Below, one piece after another: positions 1-8,296 of a stretch of DNA of 64,000 bases (within the stretch, counting starts at the first letter, position 1; every line of letters starts with the position of its first letter). Location: positions 62,001 through 126,000 of the forward strand of contig JABUMY010000019.1 in NCBI GenBank assembly GCA_013327885.1. The letters run 5' to 3'. The notes beneath the pieces are model-generated. The model did no database searches. It worked only from the letters and a program-made list of their open reading frames with translations, and had not been told where the DNA came from. Source of the stretch: Flavisolibacter longurius (GTDB lineage Bacteria; Bacteroidota; Bacteroidia; Chitinophagales; Chitinophagaceae). Position numbers and translations under genes: made by a program.

Positions 1-84
1 CACATCCGTGAATTTATATTCATACACATCAAACACGGCACACAAAAAACCCTCGAAACTGCCATTGTAAACAATCGTTTGCAT
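1..84 (-). CDS. Partial: TIGR03915-type DNA repair/metabolism protein (N-terminus only)
   Basis: An ATG at 84..82 opens 28 codons that run off the left edge of the window. The product begins MQTIVYNGSFEGFLCAVFD. As I recall it, this start (YDGSFEGFL-AVFD-like) is the signature of the TIGR03915 family, whose gene normally sits beside the TIGR03916 radical SAM gene. Here the radical SAM stop codon lies only 3 bases upstream, so the two are almost certainly co-transcribed. The family is thought to act in DNA repair or modification, but its chemistry is not established. Only about a tenth of the protein is visible, so the assignment rests on the short N-terminal match plus the neighbour. Confidence 0.7.
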   Translation of the reverse strand, partial: MQTIVYNGSFEGFLCAVFDVYEYKFTDV

Positions 85-87
85 TGT

Positions 88-1344
88 TTAAAACAGGTTT
101 AATTGTGGTGAATGATTGGCAGCGTATTTGGTTTGCGAACTGGCCAGGATAAAATTCCGTATCTGGTCAGGCGTGTAATCTTTGGGACGAAAATCATCGG
201 CCTTCAGGTTCAAGAAATAACGGGCACGGTTAGCCGCAATGTTGAACTTCTTCAGATGGTCCCAGGTAAGCTTCCGGAACTTACGGGCCTCCCAGATCTT
301 TTGCGCCGATTGAATACCGATACCCGGTACCCGTTTGATAATTTCAAGGTCGGCGTTATTAATGTCCACGGGAAACTGGTGCAGGTTGCGCAGGGCCCAG
401 CCCAACTTGGGATCGATCTGCATATCCAGGAAAGGATCATCCGGCGTAACGATTTCATCTACGCCAAAGCCATAATTGCGCAGGAGCCAGTCTGCCTGGT
501 AAAGACGGTTTTCCCGCACCATAGGTACCGGTGTGCCAATGGCCGGCAGACGATTGTCATTGCTTATGGGCACATAGCCCGAATAATAAACCCGCTTCAG
601 TTTCATCTGGCTGTAAAACAGGCCGGCCATTTTCAGGATCTGCCAGTCGCTTTCCGGCGTGGCACCAATCACCATTTGGGTGCTTTGTCCGGCCGGCGCA
701 AAAAGCGGCGCTTTTACCACTGCTTTTTTCTCTTCGCGGCGGGCTATGATCTCGTTCTTCAGAAAGGTCATGGGCTTGATCATGTCTTCCCGCTTTTTAT
801 CGGGTGCCAGCAGCTTGAGGCTTTGCTCAGTTGGCATCTCTACGTTCACCGACAAACGGTCGGCATAAAGGCCAGCCTCCCGCAAAAGTTCATCGCTGGC
901 ACCTGGAATTGTTTTCAAATGAATGTACCCGTTAAAAGCATGCTCGGTACGCAGTTTTTTTGCAATCAGCACCAGCCGCTCCATTGTATAATCGGCATTG
1001 CTGAAAATGCCGGAACTCAGGAACAGTCCTTCAATATAATTGCGGCGGTAAAAATTGATGGTGAGGTCAACCACTTCCTGCACGGTAAAGGCAGCCCGCT
1101 TTACATCGTTGCTCTTCCGGCTAACGCAATAGGCACAATCAAAAATGCAATGGTTGGTCAGCAAAATTTTTAAGAGAGAAACACAGCGGCCATCCTCGGT
1201 GTAAGCATGGCAAATACCCATTCCTTCCGCATTTCCTAACCCCTTGTTTTCGTTCTTTCGCTTGCTGCCGCTCGATGAGCAGGATACGTCGTATTTAGCA
1301 GCATCGGCAAGTATCGACAACTTCTCCAGCACCCGTTCATTCAT
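88..1344 (-). CDS. Putative DNA modification/repair radical SAM protein (TIGR03916-like)
   Basis: This 418-residue protein carries the radical SAM cluster motif CIFDCAYC (Cys66, Cys70, Cys73), which binds a 4Fe-4S cluster and S-adenosylmethionine. Near the C-terminus, residues about 325-355 form a helix-hairpin-helix with the sequence VPGIGIQSAQKIW, a typical non-specific DNA-binding element. The length and the radical SAM plus HhH layout match the TIGR03916 family, which is predicted to act on DNA; its exact reaction is unknown. The protein ends in QLNLF, which matches the sliding-clamp binding consensus QL[SD]LF. The partner gene begins 3 bases downstream. Family identity is secure; substrate is inference. 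Confidence 0.88.
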   Translation of the reverse strand: MNERVLEKLSILADAAKYDVSCSSSGSKRKNENKGLGNAEGMGICHAYTEDGRCVSLLKILLTNHCIFDCAYCVSRKSNDVKRAAFTVQEVVDLTINFYRRNYIEGLFLSSGIFSNADYTMERLVLIAKKLRTEHAFNGYIHLKTIPGASDELLREAGLYADRLSVNVEMPTEQSLKLLAPDKKREDMIKPMTFLKNEIIARREEKKAVVKAPLFAPAGQSTQMVIGATPESDWQILKMAGLFYSQMKLKRVYYSGYVPISNDNRLPAIGTPVPMVRENRLYQADWLLRNYGFGVDEIVTPDDPFLDMQIDPKLGWALRNLHQFPVDINNADLEIIKRVPGIGIQSAQKIWEARKFRKLTWDHLKKFNIAANRARYFLNLKADDFRPKDYTPDQIRNFILASSQTKYAANHSPQLNLF

Positions 1345-1445
1345 CTTTTAAAATTACTAAAAATAGTAGCAAAAAACGGTGCTGAAATGCAGTAGTTTTC
1401 TTAATAAAAAGTTCTGTTGAATAAGGCTGTTTTCAGAGGGAAAAA

Positions 1446-1976
1446 TCATTCCACAAAGCCATCTTCCGGCTTGCGCAAAAGGGCCGAAATTTTAGCGATG
1501 TGATGGTCATCGTGTTCGGCTACAAAATAGAGCGAATCGATAAGCCGCATGGGTTGCTGCAGCCGCGGGTGAAGGGAGGTCAAACCCAAGGTACCCTTGT
1601 CAAAACTATAAATGACTTCGAGCATTTTTTGGCGCTCGATGACAAAGGTTTGCAAGAGCCTTTCCAGGCTTTTTTCATTGTGGCCGGCTTCAAAGGTTTT
1701 CCGGTTGGTAAGGTCGGCCGTGGTGAGAGTTGTCTTGCCGTCGAGAAAGTCCTGCAAGCGCTGCCACCACAAGCTTTCAAGGTCGGATAAATGACCCAGG
1801 TGTTCCTTCACCGACCAACCGTTCTTGCTTTGGCTGCACGCTTCTTCATCGGCAGTGGCCAGGATAGCTTGCAGGCGAAAAAAGCTTCCTTCGAGGCGAC
1901 TAAAAATAACTGGGAAAAGGCTCACCGGGAAGTCAAAATGAAAGCTGCGTTCGAACCAGGGTGTTTGCGGAATCAT
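1446..1976 (-). CDS. DinB-like metal-binding protein
   Basis: This 176-residue protein has the DinB/DUF664-type four-helix layout. Two His clusters lie where this superfamily places its divalent metal site: EHLGHL (His59, His62) and EHDDHH (His155, His158, His159). DinB-like proteins are often thiol transferases (bacillithiol or mycothiol dependent) or stress proteins, but many have no known substrate. The gene stands alone on the minus strand with 100 or more bases on both sides. A second, distant DinB-like gene lies at 17790. The fold call is good; any catalytic role is unproven. Confidence 0.75.
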   Translation of the reverse strand: MIPQTPWFERSFHFDFPVSLFPVIFSRLEGSFFRLQAILATADEEACSQSKNGWSVKEHLGHLSDLESLWWQRLQDFLDGKTTLTTADLTNRKTFEAGHNEKSLERLLQTFVIERQKMLEVIYSFDKGTLGLTSLHPRLQQPMRLIDSLYFVAEHDDHHIAKISALLRKPEDGFVE

Positions 1977-1993
1977 ATTCTAAGATAGCAAAA

Positions 1994-2161
1994 CGTAAGA
2001 CGAGAAACGAGAAACCGGTGTGTTATCTATTTTCAATACGTATTACGATAGCTTGTTTTGGCTGTTCAACTCGTGAACTTGGAAACTTGTGAACTTTTGA
2101 ATTCGTCTCAAGTCTCACGTTTCTTGTTTCTCGTTTGACGTTTCACGTTTCTCTTCTTACG
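1994..2161. repeat. Word-like inverted repeat (GAGAAACG family) with GTGAACTT core
   Basis: The segment starts with a 22-base arm (1994-2015, made of GAGAAAC words) and ends with its reverse complement (2140-2161); 20 of 22 positions pair. Between them the left part holds GTGAACTT-type words (2066-2098), and the right arm continues further as TTTCTCGTTTGACG-like words from 2121. The right arm contains the stop codon of the DUF72 gene (2157-2159). No T-run follows, so it is not a standard terminator. Confidence 0.75.
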
Positions 2162-2891
2162 TCGACGTTCCCACGAGGTATTGTAAAAACTTGGCGTTTT
2201 CGATGGCAGCGCCGGAGGCCGTGTTGTTGAAGTAGAGATAAGCTTCCTTCGTAATACTACCGGCAATTTCCTGCGCTATGCGTTGCAGAAAGCTTTCTTC
2301 GTAGGCGGAATGATACAGTTTGGGTACACCATGAAAGCGGTAATAACTGATGGGTAAATCGGTAACAGGATTGTTGATCAATCCCGGGTAACTAACCCCG
2401 CAAAAAACGATCTCCGCTTTTTGTAAAGCGGCAAATACTTCTTTGCGCCACCAGCTTATATGCCGGAACTCAATCACATTTTTGTAGCGTATGTCCATCT
2501 GGCTTATCATGGCCTGCAGCAGGCCTTCGTTGTACATTAGGGAAGGTGGCAATTGAAACAGGATTGGGCCCAGTTTCTCTTTCAAGCCGGCAGCAGCTAT
2601 GGCGTAAAAATCCTGTAGCAGGGTTTCCGTTTCCTTGAATTTTTGCAAATGAGTAATGACCTGTGGCACCTTTACTGAAAAGGTAAAATCCGGCAAGGCT
2701 TTGTCGTACCAGTTGTCAAACAATTTCTGCTCAGGAAAGCGGTAAAACGTGTTGTTGATCTCAAGGGTTGAGAAATGCTGGGCGTAAAAGGAAAACCAGT
2801 TTTTGGAAGAAAGTTTTTCGGGGTAGAAAGCGCCTTTCCACTCTTTGTAATAAAACCCAGAGCAACCGATATGCCACTTGATGTGCCGCAT
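2157..2891 (-). CDS. DUF72 family protein (YecE-like)
   Basis: The 244-residue product opens IKWHIGCSGFYYKEWKGAFYP and continues with FSTLEINNTFYRFP, both hallmark stretches of DUF72, a TIM-barrel family of about 240 residues. The later blocks PILFQLPPS and IEFRHISWW also match the family. DUF72 proteins are widespread, and neither reaction nor substrate is known. The gene uses the ATG at 2891. Its stop codon lies inside a word-like inverted repeat, and it is flanked on the other side by a second repeat of a different word family, so it is transcriptionally isolated from its neighbours. Confidence 0.85.
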   Translation of the reverse strand: MRHIKWHIGCSGFYYKEWKGAFYPEKLSSKNWFSFYAQHFSTLEINNTFYRFPEQKLFDNWYDKALPDFTFSVKVPQVITHLQKFKETETLLQDFYAIAAAGLKEKLGPILFQLPPSLMYNEGLLQAMISQMDIRYKNVIEFRHISWWRKEVFAALQKAEIVFCGVSYPGLINNPVTDLPISYYRFHGVPKLYHSAYEESFLQRIAQEIAGSITKEAYLYFNNTASGAAIENAKFLQYLVGTST

Positions 2892-2928
2892 GGTAGAGGG
2901 TGCAAAAAACTAATGCCAGCTTTTGTTT

Positions 2929-3016
2929 CAATAGGCAATAGACAATATACAATCAGCAAGAATGCATGAAATGAAATTCGCCAATTGCCAATTGCTTATT
3001 GTCTGTTGCCAATTGG
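2929..3016. repeat. Word-like inverted repeat (CAATAGGCAAT / GCCAATTG family)
   Basis: A left arm of GGCAATAG-type words (2930-2950) pairs with 2994-3014 at 17 of 21 positions. The right half also contains a separate GCCAATTG...CAATTGGC palindrome (2980-3016 region). It lies between the DUF72 gene and the response regulator. The exact 11-mer CAATAGGCAAT at 2929-2939 recurs inside the coding sequence at 19873-19883. Confidence 0.7.
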
Positions 3017-3017
3017 C

Positions 3018-3419
3018 TCACTGCAACCACAGCTTACTAATCGAAGTAGTCATTTCGATGAGCTTATTAAACGTATCGGGTTTGGTAATAAAACAGTTGG
3101 CGCCAAGGTCATAAACCATTTGCTTGTCACGCATGGAGGAAGAGGTGGTAAAAACAATGGTAGGAATGTGCTGGTAGCGTTTGTCGCCCTTTATTTCCCG
3201 CAGGGTTTCCCGGCCGTCTTTGCCCGGCATGTTCAGGTCCAGCATGATTAGCGAGGGAATTCGTTCTTCCATATTGCCTTCGAGGTATTCCAGTAGCTTG
3301 TCGCCGTTCTCAATAAAAATATACTCTTGTTCATCAAGGGCCGTAATAAAAGCGTCCCGGATGATCTCCCTGTCATCGGCATCATCATCTACAATCAGGA
3401 TGCGGTGTTTTTGTTTCAT
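3018..3419 (-). CDS. Single-domain response regulator (CheY-like)
   Basis: This 133-residue receiver has the acidic pocket DDD at 11-13, the phospho-acceptor Asp61 in LIMLDLNMPGKDG, a Thr/Ser position near 91 (VFTTSSS) and the conserved Lys113 in ITKPD. There is no output domain, so it must act by protein contact. I placed the start at the ATG 3419, where its ATGA overlaps the stop of the histidine kinase; a longer upstream reading would only overlap the kinase C-terminus. The overlap implies translational coupling and that this is the kinase's partner. Family and pairing are well supported. Confidence 0.9.
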   Translation of the reverse strand: MKQKHRILIVDDDADDREIIRDAFITALDEQEYIFIENGDKLLEYLEGNMEERIPSLIMLDLNMPGKDGRETLREIKGDKRYQHIPTIVFTTSSSMRDKQMVYDLGANCFITKPDTFNKLIEMTTSISKLWLQ

Positions 3420-6400
3420 GCTGGCAATATTATGGTGAAAACGGCACCCGCGTTGGGTTCGCCGTGCGCAAAAATAACACCTCCATGGTGCTCCACAATT
3501 TTTTTGCAAATGGAAAGTCCAATGCCGGAACCTTCATATTCACTGCGACCATGCAGTCGCTGAAATATAGCGAAGATCTTTTGCGCATACTCGTTTTCAA
3601 ACCCAATTCCATTGTCCCTGATGGTGAGTTTTATATATTTTTCGGCGCGGGCCAACTGGTAAGGCGCCACCTCGTAATCGTCGGCTTCGGAACTGGTGAT
3701 GGTAATGACAGGCTGCACGCCTTCCCGCACAAATTTCAGCGAATTGGCTAGCAGGTTTTGAAATAACTGGCGGAACTGAGAAGGCACAATGCTGACTTCA
3801 GGTAACGCATCGTACCGGATAATGGCGCCCTGGTTCTCTATCTTGAATTCAAGTGTCTGCACCGTTTCTTCCAGGATCTTTTGCAGGCTGCAGGTTTCAA
3901 ACGACCGGTTGCCGCTGATCATGGAAATGGAAAGCAGGTCAGAGATCATGTTCTGCATCCGTTGCGAAGCATCCACGATCTTACGCAGGTAGATTTTTCC
4001 ATCGTCACTTAGCCTGTCCAGTTGCGAGGCAACCAGCCGGTCGCCAAAGGTTGATATCTTGCGCAGCGGTTCTTTCAGGTCATGACTGGCCACGTAGGCA
4101 AATTCTTCCAGGCTAGCGTTGGACTGTTCCAGTTGCAAGGTGTTTTGCAGAATGGTGCGTTCCATTTCCTTGCGGCGGTTTATGTCGAGGGCAGCACCAA
4201 TTATTTGCAGGATCTTACCGTTTTCGTCGGTTTTAAAAACGATCTCCCTTACCAGCAGCCAGCGGTGATCGCCGTCTTTGTGCTGCATCCTGCATTCGTA
4301 CTGGATCATGCTGTCAACTTGCTGAAAGGTTTTGCTGCTTTGCTTGCGGCAGGGCAGTAGGGGAATATCTTCGGGATGGTAAAGAAACTCCGTTACATTG
4401 GCGCCTTCTTCAATGATCTCGTCGGGTAAATAACCCAGCACAAAAAATGCTTCCCGGTTAATGTAAGCCATGCTTTGCGTGGGTACATCAAACATATAGA
4501 GGATGGTGGGTGATGCATCGGCAATCTGCTGAATAAAATGTTCCTGTTCTTTGATCTTTTCGGTGGCTTCCATCTGCTCCGTCACATCCAGTGAAATATT
4601 GAGCACATGCTCAACTTTGCCTTCTTTGTTGTAGTCGAAAACGGTACCGTAGGTATGCAACCAACGGTATGTGCCTTCGCTGTTTTTTACACGGTAGGTA
4701 AATTCCACCAAAAGATCATGCTTGGTCCTTTCTTCATTGGCTTTTTCCAACGCCTTTGCATTTTGTTCCATCAGTGGCTGCAGGTCATCGGGATGAATGA
4801 TATCCAGGAAAAATGCAGTGCCTTTTTCAAGTACGGCAGCAGTAGGATAGCCCAGCAGTTTCTCCATACCCTCGCTCACAAAGGTGTACACACCGGTATT
4901 AATATTATAGGTGGCAATGATAGAAGGTGTGGCATCAGTGATCTTGCGGATGAAGGTCTGGCTTTCTTTCAGCTCCGCTTGCACGTGGAATTCTTCCGTG
5001 ATGTCCTGCGTAGTGCCTACCAGTTTTGCCGGCTTACCGGCGCTGTCAAAAACAACCTCGCCGCGGCGGTGGAGGATTTTTATTTTACCGCTTGGTAAAA
5101 ATACCTGGTGAACAATGTCCAGCGCATTGAGACCCTGCCGAGCCAATTCCAGACTTTTTTTAATACGGTCACTGTCTTTTGGATCGAGGTAGTCGTACCA
5201 TTCTTCCGGCGTCAGGGGCTGGCCCACTGGTCTTTCGTAAATGGTAAACAGCTCGTCGGACCAGGTTACTTCGTTTGTCTGCAGGTCAACCGTCCAGTTG
5301 CCAAGATGCGCCAGTGATTGCGCCTGCTTGTACAATTTTTCGCTTTCCTGCAGACGGATGATCAGTTCTTCTTTTTCGGTTACATCCTGTGCCGTTCCTA
5401 CAATACAGTTGATCTCACCCTGCGCATCCAGTTTCACATCGGTGTGCAGGATGATGTATTTTTTATTGCCGTCTTTTTTGCGAATGGCATAGCTGATACT
5501 TGTTCCCTCTTTATTCTCAAAGATCGTTCGGATGGCTTCCTGTACACGGTCTTTGTCTTCGGCAATGATGGGTGTAATAGCATCCTCAAATTTCACTGGT
5601 TCGCCAAACGGCTTTTCGTAGATAAGGTAGGTCTCATCCGACCAGAATACATCGCCTGACTTAATATCCCAGGAAAAATTTCCCATGCGGGAAAGGTCCT
5701 GCGCCTGCTTGTACAAGCGCTGGCTTTCCTCAAGTTTGTTGATCAGTTTTTGCTTTTCCGTCACATCCTGCTCTATACCCACGATGGTGCTTCGTGTACC
5801 GGCTTTATCGTAGAGCACCTGTGCCTGCGACCGCAGCCATTTGATCGTACCATCGGGACAAATGATCCGGAACGTATAATCCAGTGCTTCTTCCCTTGTC
5901 AGTTCATCCACGCCAGTTTTCACGTACTCATAATCGTTAGGATGAATAAAGGAAAGAAAACGTTCCATGGTGATCTCCTCCGATTGGGGCTCCAATCCAT
6001 AGATCCGGTAGAGCTGGTTGGTCCACTCCAGCTTGTTGTTTTTTACATACCAAACCCAGTTGCCCATGTTGGCAATTTCCTCCGCCTTTTTGTACATGGC
6101 TTCCGACCGACTGAGTTTTTTAATAAGGCGTTGCTTGTCAGCAATGGCTTTTTGCTCCATGTCGGTGTCAAGCGTGATACCGATGGTTTGCCAAACCGAG
6201 CCATCGCTGTTGCGCTTAAACACAGCTTCGTAACTGCCCAGCCATTTGTAGTCACCGTTGCGGTGCCGTACCCTGTATTTGGTGACAATGGTTTCGCCAT
6301 CCTTAGCAGAAAACGTGGCCTTCATCTGGCTGCGCATATGTTCCTGATCATCGGGATGGATGAGCAGTTCAAGGTAGTCACGACCGAGTTTGTTCAACTC

Positions 6401-7156
6401 CTGCTGTGAATAACCAATAACCGGCTCCAGGTTGTTGTTGGTATAGGTTCGCTTGCTTTCTTTACGATCGTAGATAAAAATGGCACCGGGAACGGTTTCC
6501 GCCACTTTTTGTATCACATGCGAATGTTCCTCCACGCGGCCTTTCAGAAGGTCAATGTAAGTGTTGGTGCAATAGGTGAGAAAAGTGGCGGAAAAAAAAT
6601 CAATTTCCGACACCAATGTCATGATCTCGCCGGTGTCCTGTGTGAAGTCAACAATGTATTTGTGGAGCGCCTTTTTGCGCAGGTAGTTGACCAGCGAAAC
6701 ATCATCCGCTTCAATGGCATTGCTGTCGACCAGCACCAGTGCATTTGCCCGCCAACGGTTAATGGTGCGGTTAATAAATTCACCCGTTTTGTTGTCAGCC
6801 AGCAAGGAAAGAAATTCGGCGGCGTTTTGCTGGATACGCTTATCCCTTTCTCCTTCCGGCAAGGCAACCAGGTGCTTTACAAGCGGGATGTCCATTTCCA
6901 GTCCCAGGTTGTACTGGTAGCGACAGTATTCTTCCAGCTTTTGCGAAAGGAGAAAGGCGGCATACCGGGGCAAAGCCTGCAACGTATCGATGGATGAAAA
7001 TGTAGGATCAATTGATTTCACAGATACCAGGGTGTTGGTTTCAAGAATAAAAACGATGCACAACGATAATTCGCCGGGTCGTCTCCGGTAAAGGTAAGAG
7101 AAAGCCCTTAAGTTAACAGAGGAAGAGAGGCAAGTTGCCAGATGCAGGCGCAGCAA
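3416..7156 (-). CDS. Six-PAS sensor histidine kinase
   Basis: The 1246-residue kinase has an all-helical N-terminal domain (about 55-205) without membrane spans, then six PAS/PAC units starting near residues 208, 348, 474, 600, 728 and 870. PAC-like ends such as GTAQDVTEKEEL separate them. HisKA follows with YVASHDLKEP (His1025), then HATPase with the N box near Asn1134, DNGIGFE near 1182 and GSGIGLSICKK near 1210. Only the start of the reading frame is doubtful: the first 45 or so residues look non-coding, and a GTG near residue 46 or a later start may be right. It is a soluble hybrid-free kinase feeding the coupled CheY-like regulator. The ligand is unknown. Confidence 0.9.
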   Translation of the reverse strand: MLRLHLATCLSSSVNLRAFSYLYRRRPGELSLCIVFILETNTLVSVKSIDPTFSSIDTLQALPRYAAFLLSQKLEEYCRYQYNLGLEMDIPLVKHLVALPEGERDKRIQQNAAEFLSLLADNKTGEFINRTINRWRANALVLVDSNAIEADDVSLVNYLRKKALHKYIVDFTQDTGEIMTLVSEIDFFSATFLTYCTNTYIDLLKGRVEEHSHVIQKVAETVPGAIFIYDRKESKRTYTNNNLEPVIGYSQQELNKLGRDYLELLIHPDDQEHMRSQMKATFSAKDGETIVTKYRVRHRNGDYKWLGSYEAVFKRNSDGSVWQTIGITLDTDMEQKAIADKQRLIKKLSRSEAMYKKAEEIANMGNWVWYVKNNKLEWTNQLYRIYGLEPQSEEITMERFLSFIHPNDYEYVKTGVDELTREEALDYTFRIICPDGTIKWLRSQAQVLYDKAGTRSTIVGIEQDVTEKQKLINKLEESQRLYKQAQDLSRMGNFSWDIKSGDVFWSDETYLIYEKPFGEPVKFEDAITPIIAEDKDRVQEAIRTIFENKEGTSISYAIRKKDGNKKYIILHTDVKLDAQGEINCIVGTAQDVTEKEELIIRLQESEKLYKQAQSLAHLGNWTVDLQTNEVTWSDELFTIYERPVGQPLTPEEWYDYLDPKDSDRIKKSLELARQGLNALDIVHQVFLPSGKIKILHRRGEVVFDSAGKPAKLVGTTQDITEEFHVQAELKESQTFIRKITDATPSIIATYNINTGVYTFVSEGMEKLLGYPTAAVLEKGTAFFLDIIHPDDLQPLMEQNAKALEKANEERTKHDLLVEFTYRVKNSEGTYRWLHTYGTVFDYNKEGKVEHVLNISLDVTEQMEATEKIKEQEHFIQQIADASPTILYMFDVPTQSMAYINREAFFVLGYLPDEIIEEGANVTEFLYHPEDIPLLPCRKQSSKTFQQVDSMIQYECRMQHKDGDHRWLLVREIVFKTDENGKILQIIGAALDINRRKEMERTILQNTLQLEQSNASLEEFAYVASHDLKEPLRKISTFGDRLVASQLDRLSDDGKIYLRKIVDASQRMQNMISDLLSISMISGNRSFETCSLQKILEETVQTLEFKIENQGAIIRYDALPEVSIVPSQFRQLFQNLLANSLKFVREGVQPVITITSSEADDYEVAPYQLARAEKYIKLTIRDNGIGFENEYAQKIFAIFQRLHGRSEYEGSGIGLSICKKIVEHHGGVIFAHGEPNAGAVFTIILPA

Positions 7157-7373
7157 GCATTTGTCCGCGTTCCGAAAGCAAACATTGGTTTGTCTGCGAA
7201 AAAACAGGCTGGTTTATACTCTAAAAAGTATTCTCGACAGTTTGTTACTGCCAGGGCAAGAACCAATTGGGCGTATTCCAATTACCAACAATAGCGATAC
7301 GTCTACCGCCGGGAAAAATTGTTATCGCAAAGAATTGGTGGCTGCAGTTTATAGAACCACCGCCACCGACAAC

Positions 7374-7805
7374 TCAGGGATTGAGTGAGCCTTTTTCCGC
7401 GGCTTTGTCAACATCCGAACCGGCAATGTTGTTTTTGTTTGCGAGGTCGCTGTTGGAAACATTTTGTGGCGTGCCAATTTCATCATTCTCGCCGTCTAAA
7501 GCCGAATTGGCGCCGCTGTCTGAATTGCCTGCGGCCAGGTTTGCATTGTTGTTTTCGTCGCCAAACCGCTGACTAACGCCGGATGAGTTCGGGCCGGTCG
7601 CCGCCTGCTCAACATCGGCATCTACGCGGTGCGACCCTGTGCTTTTGTGCATGATATCTTCCTTGGCAGGGTAGTGGGGATAGCCGGGAAAATCCTGGGC
7701 TGTTTTTTCATCCGGTGACTTGGCCACTTCTTTTTTGCTGTCCATTGCTTTTGAAGGATCGTTCTCCGGTATCTGGCTGGTTGTATTTTCTTCGTTGCGG
7801 TTCAT
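7374..7805 (-). CDS. Disordered hydrophilic protein with PGYPHYP motif
   Basis: This 143-residue protein is rich in Asn, Asp, Ser, Lys and Ala and has no signal peptide or membrane span, so it should be largely disordered and cytoplasmic. The one conserved-looking block is DFPGYPHYPAKEDIM (about residues 38-52) followed by HRVDAD. I recall this block from small uncharacterised proteins of Chitinophagaceae and related families. No catalytic residues can be named. It sits alone between two gaps. It may be a stress- or desiccation-related protein, but that is a guess from composition only. Confidence 0.6.
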   Translation of the reverse strand: MNRNEENTTSQIPENDPSKAMDSKKEVAKSPDEKTAQDFPGYPHYPAKEDIMHKSTGSHRVDADVEQAATGPNSSGVSQRFGDENNNANLAAGNSDSGANSALDGENDEIGTPQNVSNSDLANKNNIAGSDVDKAAEKGSLNP

Positions 7806-7854
7806 ATGCTGTTTTTGGAGAGGGATAAAAATGTTGTGCCAGCGAGGGGGAGAA

Positions 7855-7909
7855 AGAGAAACGTCAGACGAGAGACGTTAGAAGGGAAACGAGAAACGCC
7901 AAACGAGGG
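7855..7909. repeat. Word-like repeat (GAGAAACG family)
   Basis: The words AGAGAAACG, ACGAGAGACG, GGAAACGAG, GAAACGCC and AAACGAGG follow one another with small changes. It is the same word family as at 1994-2161, but here I see only one orientation. Confidence 0.65.
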
Positions 7910-8020
7910 AAAGTCGTGAGTTGTTGTAGATGAATAGAAATGTTGATGGTTTTTTTCTATCTATCATTTTGTATTTACAAATTGAATTAAGCTTTTTGAT
8001 GCAAATGAAACTAGGAGGTG

Positions 8021-8089
8021 TAGTTCGGCTAAAGCCGCTACAGGAGAAGATTTAGAGTGATTGGCTTTCCCCCAGCTAAAGCTGCGGGG
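8021..8089. repeat. Pair of REP-like hairpins with TAAA loops
   Basis: Hairpin 1 (8021-8040) is TAG-tt-CGGC-TAAA-GCCG-CTA. Hairpin 2 (8069-8089) is CCCC-CAGC-TAAA-GCTG-c-GGGG. Both close on the same TAAA loop but use different stem bases, as expected for related REP/BIME units kept for structure. Confidence 0.7.
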
Positions 8090-8296
8090 CAACTATTGGG
8101 TCGTTTTTGAAAATCTATTTTGCCGTGTAACTGTCAAATAAAAAAAAGTATTATTCGGGTTGCTTTTTTCGTGTCTGCCTCTTACACAGGGTGCCTTCAA
8201 TCTCTATTAAAAATTTTTGACAAATCAATTGATCAGGAGAACACTAATCAATTGCGCAATAATGAATAATAAATAACCAATAACTCTCCCTCCAAA

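Larger units (their letters stand above)
7806..8296. other. Gene-free gap of 491 bp holding two repeat elements
   Basis: I see no credible gene here. The gap holds GAGAAACG-type words (7855-7909), a pair of REP-like hairpins (8021-8089), and an AT-rich stretch with two copies of ATCAATTG (around 8224 and 8247). The promoter of the 7805 gene and the end of the mla operon must also lie in it. Confidence 0.7.

Noticed and set aside
112-1173. A 353-codon plus-strand open frame
   Set aside because: It is antisense to the radical SAM gene, which has clear motifs; the plus frame has no family features.
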